This document shows, one piece after another, positions 46,704 through 58,200 of a stretch of 64,000 bases of DNA. A program made the translations under genes and the position numbers. Position 1 is the first letter of the stretch; every line of letters starts with the position of its first letter. The stretch is from positions 62,001-126,000 of the forward strand of contig JANTQA010000011.1 of NCBI GenBank assembly GCA_027625915.1. Reading direction: 5' to 3'. Source of the DNA: Anaeramoeba flamelloides (lineage: Eukaryota; Metamonada; Anaeramoebidae). The notes under the pieces were generated by a model. That model saw only the letters and a program-made list of their open reading frames with translations, made no database searches and was not told where the DNA came from.

Positions 46704-47983
46704 TTAATTCTTTTCAAGAGCTACAACATATTCTGTTAATTGTTGTAATTGATCAACGTCTACTGTTTTTTGTTTTTCTAATAAAGGTTTTGGGTAAACA
46801 GTTTTTTGATCAACTTTCCATCCATATTGGATAACGATATCTGTAGTGTCTTCTTCAGAAAAACCTAAAAGCAATGCGACTGTAGACATTGACACTGAGG
46901 AATAAGCTCTTCCAATCAGAGCTACAATTCTATTCCTAAATGATTCGATCATTGAATCAATATATATACGTGACTGTTCGGGCCAATGGTGTTTTTTAAC
47001 AGAGGGGATAACTTGGAGATTTCCGCCGCTTTCTTTATTCCACAATAATTGAAGAATTTTCCACATGGCAGAAATGTGCTTGTTTTTCTTTTGTTGTTTT
47101 GGTAACCTTTTATAAAAAAATCTTGCCTCAGTTCTAAAAAAATAGGCATAAATTAAAAAAAAAAACAAAAAAGAGTAGAAATGAAAAAAGTCACAAATAC
47201 AAGAAATTTTGTGATTGAAGTTTGGGTTAATAGATTGGTAAATTGTTAAGTTGGTATTCGAAGAATTTCTATCAAAAAATAAAATGAAAAAAAAATAACA
47301 AGTTCATTGGAATAAAAGATCCTTTTTCGTTCTTAATTGATTTTTAAGTGTAGTTAATTTTAAATGTTTAGTATAATTAATGATTACGATCTTTATCCTT
47401 GTACAAAAGAAAAGGAGAAAAAAAAAGAGTGGCACATAAAAATGTCGAAAAATAACCAACATTTTTGAATTACAAATAAAAAATGTTAAATTTGGATTAA
47501 GGATTAAGGAAGTAAAAAAACTTACAGTCTATTAGTTAAAACATAGCAAATCATCTGCTCGAGGTACATAGGTTGAGTTGGTCTTTCATCTTCGATCATA
47601 TGTGACTGTGGTGTTTGGATAAAAAAAAAAAAATAAACAAAAAAAAAAAGAAAGAAAAAAAAAGTGAGAAAGAATAAAAAAAAACCTTATTGTTTTGTTG
47701 GTTTATGCTTAAATAAGAAAAGACAGTAAGTTTGAGCCAAATCTGTTCTTTTTCGGGTTTTAAGTTGTTTTGTATTCACCACTTTCTCAAAACTTTTTTG
47801 TATTCGCTTTTTTAAAAATTGAAAGATTTGGTTGTTGTCAATCAGAAAAGAAAAAAGGAGTTTTGTTGTTCATCAATGCAAACAAATAGTTACCTTCATT
47901 TCAATTTCTTCCAATAGGTGAAGAAGTTTCTCAAAGTCCTTATTCTTAAGATGCTTTGAAATTTCGTTTAAAACCTTGCTCAT
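46704..47983 (-). CDS. CSN8: COP9 signalosome subunit 8 (CSN8), three exons, 199 aa
   Basis: Exon 1 (47983-47894, 30 codons) encodes MSKVLNEISKHLKNKDFEKL. Exon 2 (47605-47526) contains QMICYVLTNR. Exon 3 (47133-46704) contains EARFFYKRLPKQQKKNK, AMWKILQLLWNKESG and LIGRAYSSVSMSTVALLLGF, and ends LTEYVVALEKN. Donors GTAACT and GTAAGT and acceptors CACAG and TTTTAG join in phase. This follows human CSN8 closely: NARYLWKRIP, W.V.Q..W..D, A.VSQAYTSI and the last helix LTDYVAFLEN. The 199 residues compare with 209 in human. CSN8 is a PCI-domain subunit of the complex that removes NEDD8 from cullins. The N-terminal helical repeats are shorter than usual. The third exon holds the winged-helix PCI core. 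Its presence implies that other CSN subunits exist elsewhere in the genome. Confidence 0.88.
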
Positions 47984-49831
47984 TTTAATAAATATAATGT
48001 ATAAATGAATAAGAAAAAATGATAGATTTCAAATTTTACTGAAATCAGACATTTAATCAAAATTGATTATTGGTTAAATTCATCCATACTTTTTGCTCGT
48101 TTGTTGTTAAAGTACACTAAATTTGGTATTGTAAAGCAAATTAAATTCTAATTATTAAATATTTATGAGTTTCTTGGATTTGAAGAATAAAAGCATCAAA
48201 ATTTTCATTTTTCAGTTTCTTTTTAATTTTCAAAGAAATAGATTACCTTATGTAAATCCTTAATTTGCTTACTGACCATATTTGTGTATAGATATAAAAA
48301 GTTTAGAATGGGAGAAATAAAAATCCGAAACAAAAGTTCAACTTGAAAAATAATTAATGGTTATCAGATGATATTTGATCTAGTTAAAAATTATAACAAA
48401 GACATTCAATTAAAACAAAATAAAAGTCTTCAAAATTTAAAAACAAAAGTAAATATCATAGCTGATATTTTCGAATTAATTTAATATTTATCAAAGTAAT
48501 AATTAAAAAAAAATTGGTTTTCAATTTTTAGGTCATATTATCAATTGATTTTTCAAAATGGTAATTTTTTGATTTTGCAACATTTATCCAAGTGTTAGAA
48601 ATGAATATTAAGAATATTTAAACATAAACCCAAATAGAATTGTTAATGTTTACTCATCACTTTATATAAAAATCTTTAAAAGGGGATGACTTTTCGAATT
48701 TTAACGAATATTTTCAATTGAACAAAAATAATTAAATTTTTTAGTGTTTTTGTAATCCATCCTCATTTTGATTTTAACATTTAGTTAGAAAAAAAGAAAA
48801 ATAAAAGAATTGCAAATAAATAAGAAAAAATTATATTGGGTTTATGAATTGAAAATGATGCTTTTGTCTAAATATCGGTTCAACACAAAGAAAATATCCG
48901 AGTGCTTATTTTAAACAGTATCATATTACTGAAAAATAGTTTATTTTATTTATTTATAGAAAGGATTAATTAAAGAAAAATCATCAAATATAAAAAAAGA
49001 GAAGAAAAAAAATAATTAAAATATATATAAAAAATAAATTTATCGTTTTCATGACCAAATAGAAACTATTCACGTCCTGAAACGGGAGGAGTCAGACCCC
49101 GATAGAAAGATTATCAATTATAGATAAATTTTCCACATTCCGTGATTAATAATTGGTATTCCATGACTCTCAGAGTGCGGGCACTGGGTGCTCGAATTTA
49201 TATATATTATTACTATTTTAAAGATTTTTTGTTTTCACTTTTTTTTTATTATTTTTTCTTTATTACCTTAAGTTTTCTAACCCTAAGAGCTTTGATAAAA
49301 AAATACCAGACAAGCGCAATAAATTTCAAAATTTTGATTAGTCATGTTGAAGAGTTTCTGTGTATTTTTTCTTAGAATAACTTTTTCGTGTAAAATAGTT
49401 TATTTTATTTTCAACAATAATTTACAAAAATTAGAATATATATCATTTTTATTCAACACTTTGAATATATCACTATTCGAATCATTCAAACTGCCTAATG
49501 TAATGTAAAGATGGTTTCAGTAGAAATATTTAAAATCGTTCAGTTTCTTTCAAAATATTGATTCAAAGATTGTTTGGAAATTTGAATATTTATATTCGAT
49601 AAGCATTCTCCAATTTCAATGAATTTATCCACAGAATCAATCAAATTTAATAAGAGGAAAGTAATACAAAGAAAAAAAGACATTAAAATTCAATTAAAGA
49701 AAATCTTTATTTTCTGAGAGATTTCCATAAATTTGTTTTTGTTAAAATGGTTTGTAACAAAAAAAAAAAAAAACAATAATAATATAATTAAAAAATATAT
49801 ATATTAATTTTTAATTCACAAACATATTCAT
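47984..49831. other. intergenic region between CSN8 and G-alpha
   Basis: No gene accepted. On the minus strand 48279-48247 reads MVSKQIKDLHK followed by GTAATC, which looks like a short first exon but does not join CSN8 in phase. A GC-richer patch at 49080-49195 (GGAGGAGTCAGACCCCG-like, then GTGCGGGCACTGGGTGCTCG) has no reading frame or RNA fold that I recognise. Confidence 0.4.
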
Positions 49832-50569
49832 TTACATTTTAAATGATTTTGAGATAATCGTTTTTAATATATAATCTGAAACCGATTTAAAAATTAATTC
49901 AACATTTTTTGTATTGACTGCACAAGTTTCGTAAGAATAAAGTTCTCTGACAGTTTCTTCATCTTCGTCTTCTTCGACTTCTTCAGATTGTTTTGCCTCC
50001 TCAAATTTTTCTTTAATAAAACTGATTGCTTTTTTAAAATCATTTCCTCCTATGATAATTAAATAAATATTTGAAACATAAAATATAAAAAATAATAATA
50101 AATAAATAAAACCAAAAAGAAGTTCATAAAATAATGTTTTTTAAAAAAGAAGATCAAAACATTTATGAAAATTTTCAATGATTTTTATTCTATAACAAAG
50201 ATTATAACATCAGTGACTTTTCTTTATACTATTTGTTTGAAAATAAATTGAACAAAATTTTCATTCAGCTTTCCAAATAATAGATTTTTAAAATCATGTA
50301 ATTTTTCAACTGTTTATTTCTGTAAACAAGTTTAAATGATTAATTTCTCTTTTTACAATTAGGAACTTGATGATTATGTGAATTCTTTGGAATTTGATTG
50401 AAAATTTTTGAAAAAGTGAATAAAAATTATGTTCTTGTTATTAGGAAATTAACCGTATTTGGATTATTTTTCAATAAACTCGATTTCAAAAATATAGCAT
50501 AAAAAAATTCATCTCGAATATCAAATAATAGTTTCTCAAAATTTATTTCTTCGCTTATATAATATATGT

Positions 50570-50619
<50 letters not shown>

Positions 50620-52184
50620 GGTCTTACGTTTTTTCGTTTTAAAACGACGAAAGACTTATAAAATCGCGTTTTTTCGATTTTTTTATATGTTTTTTCGTTT
50701 CATTCATTGTTTTCGTTTTTTGTTTTTTTAAAAAGTCCTCGAATTCTTTTGAAATCATACTTTTCGTTTCTGGGATGTGAAAAAACTTATATGAAAAAAC
50801 TTAAAAATAATGAATGTAACAAAAAAAAAAACAATTAAAACACAAGTAGGGTGTAATTGCTTTAAACACGTTAGAAAAAAATGCGTTAATTCGTGATTTC
50901 CTATTTAGGTGGGAGACTTCGGTTTTAAAACCAGCGAAATAGTTTGATTTTCTATTTTGAATTTTGAAAACACCAAAATAATATAAAGTGGATTTTCTGT
51001 TTTAAACTCTATGAAATTTTCAACTCTTTAGACACTGAGAAAAAGAATTATTTTTGTTTAAAAAAAAATTGCTATTGAGGAAGAAAGGCAGTTCAAATTT
51101 TCACTTTTTTACCATTCCAAATTAGATCAGCCCACCCAATTTTTTTTACATTGGGGTTACACCCCCTATAATATTTTTTATTGATCACAAGAAAAAAATC
51201 AAAAATTATTATCATAAAAAATTTTTTTTTCAAAATTACTAAATTTGTAAAATGTGATCAGTAATTTTTTTTCATATTAATTCACCTTCAACTTGTGAGC
51301 AATTCAATTAAATTTCGATATTTTTTTTTTTAAATATAATACAAGTTTTACCAATATTTTTTTACATAATTGATTATTGCATTTCTTCTTTCTTAGAAGT
51401 TATTTCCTTTGGAAATCATTTATTATATTTTGTTCAAAAAATATTTTCATTTTTTATTATTTAATTTTTATAATATTGTTTTTAAATAATTCTTTGTTGC
51501 ATTTCTATAACAATTAGGACTTTCCAAATTTAAAAAATATTAATTTGTTTAAATTGTTGAAAAAATCTCTTGGTCTTTTTTAGTTAAGTAATTACTCTTC
51601 CACCTTTTAAATACTTTTAAGAATTATACTATTAATTCTCTATTCAATTTCCATATTCAATTATTATTTTTCTCTAATACAATATAACAAGGGGAAATTT
51701 ATGAACCAAAAAAGATTAAATTAAAACACTCAATACTTGTACAAATAAGGATAAATTGAAGTATCTATAAATTCAATTTAAAATCATTCGTAATTTATGT
51801 AATTATTTTTTTTTTTTTGTACTTTTCTTCTTTTTTTGTGATCGATCATAAAATATTATTTTTAAAAAGTATTTAATTCCATATATTTAAATTTTAATTG
51901 AAAAATTTTCGATAATTTCTTTTCAAGTAACAGTACTGAATTAAATATACTTAATAAATTATTATTCCCATTCTTTTAATTATTTATATATTTTATATTT
52001 GCGTTTGTTTTTTCGTTTCAATTTTTTGGGATTGTTGAGATATACTAAAAGATATAAATATTCAGTAAACATAAATATTCAAAAAAAAAACTCTTTAGTA
52101 CACGATGTAGATATTAGGGGATTCACCCTTTTCAATTGTTACCGTAAACGGAAATTTCCGATATATATATGTGTGTGTGTGTGT

Positions 52185-52252
<68 letters not shown>

Positions 52253-55200
52253 ATATCGGGGAAACGAATTTTACGCGTCGCTCACGCGTGCGCCAAAGCG
52301 TTTCATGACATCAAAAAAATCGTCATACCTGTGATATATATATATATATTTGTGAGTAATCTAAATAAATATTATCATCTCCTTCTTTAGCCTTTAATTA
52401 AACCCAAAAAGAAAGAAAAATAAAAATCGATGTAACTTTTTTTTATTTATAATTACCATTGCAAATTACGTTATTAGTGGTTGATTGAAAATTCTAGAGC
52501 AATATCTTTTAGTATCGGAATAGAAATACATATGTTATAAAGATTGTGTGTTAAAAGGTTCATACTCTTATTTCCCACAATGTGGGGTTCTTGAATTCTG
52601 AATTAAAAGTACATTTTGAATTCAAACCTGTTGTATCAAGTTTTATTGATTTTTTTTTTCAAAATATCATCAATATTTTTTCATAAGAAAACAAAAGAAT
52701 ATCTAATCAAAAATAAATTTTAAAATATGGTTTTAAACAGTGAGTTTTCGATAATTTTTTGAAATAAAATAGTTTTATTCATTAATTTAAATGAAAATTA
52801 GATAAATTATTTTTTTTTTTTTTTTTTTTTATTATTAACTATATACCTGTTTTTGAAATTTAGTATTACTATAAGATACAAAAAAAAAATACAACCATAA
52901 CATAAACGTACCTTTTAGAATTCCCAAAAACTTAATTACCTTTCAAACAAAATTTGTAATTTGAATTCTTAAAAAAGGATTTTCTAGATATAGAATTCTT
53001 AAATAATTATTTTTTATAAAAACAAAATTGAAAATTAATATTGCCACTTTCTCATGAAAGTGGTAAATTACTGAACTCTGAGAATGAAATGGTTTAGTGT
53101 TCACTATCATTTCTCAATTAAGAAATGAAAATTTTTGAGTTCAAATCACCCAAAATATTTTTTTTTTACTATGAATAAGAAAAAAAATGATCTTCATTCA
53201 TGAATTAAAAACGAAAATTATTTCATTATTTGGCACTTCCTTATTGAACTTGGAGGTAGAATTAAATATTTTTTCAATTGGAATTTAACAGTTTTTGTTT
53301 TTTCTGTTTTTTATTTTATTTATTTTTATTATTCGATTGATCAAAGCAACTAGTGAAAAAATTGTCTCGCTAACCAAGTTAATTTTTTTTTTTTTTTTTT
53401 TTTGATTATTATAGATCATTATCGGTAGATTTTATTTTTATGTATGTATAATATTTTTTTTTCATAAAAAAGGAATGTATAATCTACTGAATATAACAAT
53501 CCATTTTGAAATATATTTAAATATTATTTTCTGTAAAAAAAAAAAATAAGTTGGAAAATCAATTATAATTTGAAATTATTTTGAAAATCTGGTAGAGATA
53601 TTTTCTCAGTTTCCCTTCAAAAATAGATACTGTTTCTTTTTATTTTTTTTTTGATTAATGAAAATTTTTTATTCGTGTTATAATTCTTTTGTTTCTAATA
53701 AAACTTATGAAAAAAAAAAATATAAAAAGTATAATTGTTTCTTTTTTTTTTTTTGAATCGGGGAAGTTAATTTTCCCTTACAGCTGTTAGGTTTTCCAGA
53801 ATTCAAAAGAATAGAAAAAAATCTTTGATTTTGCTTGATTCTTTTGAATCCTGGAAAACCTAGGACATTTTTATTAGTTGTTTTTTAATCCAAAAAAATT
53901 GATCAAGATCTTTGATTATACCCAATTCTTTTGAATTAAAAAAAAAAATGCCTTGAGATTTTATTGGTATTTTTAGTTTTATTTATAAAATCAATTGATT
54001 TTCCAAAAAAAAAAAATAGAAAACTCAAGAAAGAGGCCGTTATCTTTTCCAGGGTTTAAAAAGAATATAATAAATTCAAAGGTTTTACTCAATTCGTTGG
54101 AATTGTGGAAAGGTGCTGTTAGATTTTCTTGGGTTTTCTGTTTATTTGGAAAACTGATAGATTTTCGTTAGGTTTTTTTGAGTTTTCTATTTATTTGGAA
54201 AATCAATAGATTTTTGTGAGGTTTTTTTTTTTAATTGCTGTTTTAATTGGGAAATCAATAGATTTTCGAAACAAAAACAAAAATTAACAAAAATAATCGT
54301 TATCTTTTCCAGAATTTAAAGGAATATAATAAATTCAATGATTTTACTCAATTCGTTTGATTTCTGGAAAGTGCTGTTATGTTTTCTTGAGTTTTCTACA
54401 GCACTTTCCTAATCTATAAATATTTGTTTATAAACTTTAATCAAGAGTCAGGGTTTTCTTTAACATTAACAAATGACTAGATAAACAATGTTTCTTTCTT
54501 TCGAAAAATAACTTAGATATTATTCTTTAATTGTTTATTATCATTCTTAATTTGAATTAATTCTTTAATCCAAATTTTTCTATTTTCTTTATAGAATGGT
54601 CAATCCCATAAAAAAAAAATGATCGAAATCTTCATTTATTTCTGAATTGAAAATTTTTTTACTCTAAAAAACATATATTTGGATTGTTTTTTTTTTTTTT
54701 TTTTCCTATCCTTTGAAAATGTATAACATATAGATTCATTTAAAAGGTAAACAAAGAAAGAAGGGGAAAAGAAATGGAAGAAAGGGAAGAAAGGAATAGA
54801 GAAATAAAGAAAAGAAAATAGAAGGGAAGAAATAAATAGAGAAAAAAAATAAATAAAAATCAAATCAAATCATTTACCTGTATAATCTTTAAAGCACACT
54901 GACAAATCTGTTTCTTTAATTTTTTCTTCGAACATATCTTTTTTATTCAGGAATAAGATGATTGAGGAGCTTGAAAACCAAGGTGAAGTCCAAATTTCTT
55001 TGAATAGATTCATTGATTCTGTCATTCTGTTAACTGACGAGTCTTCTCGGAGGGTTTGGTTATATCCACAAAGAGAAGCAACAAAGATTACGGATGTTAC
55101 ATCTTCAAAACAATGGATCCATTTTCTTCTTTCATTACGTTGCCCTCCCACATCAACCATAGTAAAACTGAAGTCCCCAATTGAGAATTCGGATTCGTCA

Positions 55201-58200
55201 ATACCTGTTGTTCGAACTCTGGCATGAAGAATATCATTTTTTGTTGGTTTGAAATTTGCTTGACCAATTCTTTCGATGTTTTCAAAAAAACTTGGAAATT
55301 TCGTATTGTATTTTAGAATGTTATTAATATTGGTTTGGATGTTTAGATTGTTGTTTGGTGAATGCTGAGTGTATTTTATTATTCAAATTCATCAATTCAA
55401 ATGGATAGAGTCTTCTCAAGGGGTTAGTCACTCAAAAAAAAAAATAAAATAAAATAAAATTCCACTGAAAATTAATAGAGAATTTGTATTTATTGCCGTT
55501 TTTTATTTTGATTTCAAATTTAACTGAAATGTGGGTTTGTATAATATTAATCTGTTTCTAAATAGTATATTTGAGATGAAGATTTTTTTTGTTATTTCAT
55601 GTTTCTGAGTTTTTCATATTTGATTAAATACCTTAAATTTTTTTTATTTTGGGAATTTCTTTTTTAAAATTAATATTATTTATAGAATACTGATTGTTTC
55701 AAATAAATGGTTTTTAAAATTTTTACTTCATTTTTCTCTTTTTGAAATTTTTTTTACCTCGTTTTGAATAAAGGCTTTTATTATTTTAAATCCTAAGAAA
55801 ATTTGTTATTCTTCGAAATATTTTTTGTAAAGAAATTTTTTGAAAAAAGAGTTATCGAATTTCAAAATGGAAAATCGTATATAAATTTTTTTTTACATTT
55901 TTTTGAATTTCTCAGTAAAAAAAAAAACATTTATGAAGCACCCAAAGCTTATTTAGAACACCTGGGTTTTTTGAATTAATAGTAAGAATTACTTAAAATG
56001 TAAAATCAATTTCTTTTAGTGAAGCCTTAAAGGTGGAAAATTTGAATAGCCAGAAAATTATAAGAATTTTTGTCAAATTGTTTTGTGTTTTTTTGCAAAC
56101 TGAAGACTGTTATTTGAAATTTGAATAGAAAAAAAAAATTCGGTTCCTTTTCTCTTTTTATGATCTTTTTATTCTGAAATCAATTTTGTAAATTGAATAA
56201 TCCCATTTTCTCGGAATAATCACATGATAGACATTACAACTCCTTTATTTTGACTTTTTAATGGCATTTTACTCTAAAAAATTACGAAAAAAAAATAAAA
56301 TGAAGATTTTATCCCATTTAAAGATGGACGTTCTAAATGAATTCTTTAGATACACTACAAATGCTGTCATTTCATTTTGATTAAGGCACTTGAGATCGTT
56401 TATCCAAATATTAAAATAATTTTTTTTTGTAAAATTTATAATATTTTTTGGTTTTTATTTTTTGTTCTATTGTAAATACCGACTTAGCACCGAGTATTAA
56501 TGGAGAGTGGTATTGATTTATGAGAGAAATTATTAGATTTTATTGAGATATTAGTACAAAAGTAGTAATAAATGGCATAAATTAAAAAAAACTAATTGGA
56601 GATATATCTTCTTAGGTGTATTTCTAAGGGCTAAGTATCGTGAGGTTTTTGAGCAGAACAAAAAATAAAAACCAAAAAATATTATATTTTTTGTCAAAAT
56701 AATTCTTTGAATTTGTGGATAAAAGATCGTAAGAGCCTTAACCAAAATAAAAGGATGGAATTTGTGGTGCATCAGAAGAATTCATTTCGAATTTACATCC
56801 TTAACATCCAAATATTCTCCTTTTAAAAACGTGAGACAAAAAAGTTTTATAAAATAGTTAGAAAAGCATCTGAAAAACTCCAATAGAAAATTTTTTTAGG
56901 TTATGTTAAAAACAAATTTGGTCAAACTTCTTTCAAATAATTTTGCTGTGATTCTTATTTTCGGTATCAAATTTGTTTATATTGCTTGCTAAGTAAAGTT
57001 GTTTGAAATAAGTTTGAACAAATTTTTTTTTTAATACTACAGTGGTGTAAATAACCCGTGTTTTTTATTTTAGCCCATTACTAAAATTTAACTCATGCAA
57101 AAAATATTGGCTAACTGTAAAAATAAAAGAAACAAATCAATGAGATGACAACACTATATAAACAAGAAATAGGGTTCTTTAAATAAATTTTAAAAAAGAA
57201 TTATGAAGATATTGAAAGATTAAAATGTGATTGCTTGACAAAAAAAAATGAGAAAAATCTTTTTTTTTGAATTTTTATAAAACAATAATCATTTAATCTC
57301 AGAAAATTTTCTAAATATGACCAAATTTTTGAAACAAAAGCATTTAATATTATTTGGCCATTTCGATTAATCAAAGATCTAACTTCGAAAGTTAATTTGA
57401 ATACGAACCAAGAATATATAGTGTCTTCCTATCTTCAAATATCCAAGTCTGAAAAAAAAGCACGTGTTAAATTTTTGTAATGGTTTAAAGGTTGTCAAAC
57501 ATGGGTTATTTACACCACTGTAGTATTTGAATTACAAATGGGAAAAAATTTTGACTTCCTTTTCCATTTTTTCTTTTTCAAATAGAGTTTCTCAAAAAAG
57601 AAAGTTATAGTTTGTGGTTTCTATTTGAAAAGGGAAATTGAAAATGAAGTGAAAATTATTCCCATTTAGAATTCAAATACCAGGAATGAACTGAAAATGG
57701 GTCTATTATTTATTGGCGGTATTAAGGGTTGTTCTGAAAGCTTTTTTGGTCAAACTTTTTTAAAAATTATCAATGTATAAAAAAAAATTGTTACCTTTAA
57801 AAATAAAAATTCATTTTTCGAAACGTGAGAAATGGGTTTAACGATTACAATCCCTGAAATTTGAAAAAAGATTATCTTGTGTAGAGTGTAATAAGTTGTT
57901 AATTTGGTTCTTATCTGATCTATCTTGTGCTTGGTATGGATTTTAATGGTTGTTCAAAATGACAATTTTTGACAATTTATTTTTTTTATTTCCGAAATCC
58001 AAATTGAAGGGTGGAAGATTAATAGACTGGTAGGTGTTCAAGAATAAATTTTGAATTTTGGGTTGTAGAAGAGAATCTTGATTTACTTTTTTGTCAATTA
58101 ACTAAATGAAAAAATAAATTTTTTTAAAAGCTCCCAAATAAAACCAAACATAATTAAAAAGTTCAATAAACAACCCACAAACCACATTTTTTTATAACTT

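Noticed and set aside
48247-48279. MVSKQIKDLHK followed by GTAATC as an alternative first exon of CSN8
   Set aside because: No acceptor joins it to the CSN8 frame, and the ATG at 47983 gives a complete protein of the expected length.
49080-49200. GC-richer patch considered as a tRNA or other RNA gene
   Set aside because: No cloverleaf, A/B box pair or other recognisable fold could be made by eye.
52169-52390. Frame with a long Cys-Val run
   Set aside because: Translation of a GT microsatellite, not a gene.
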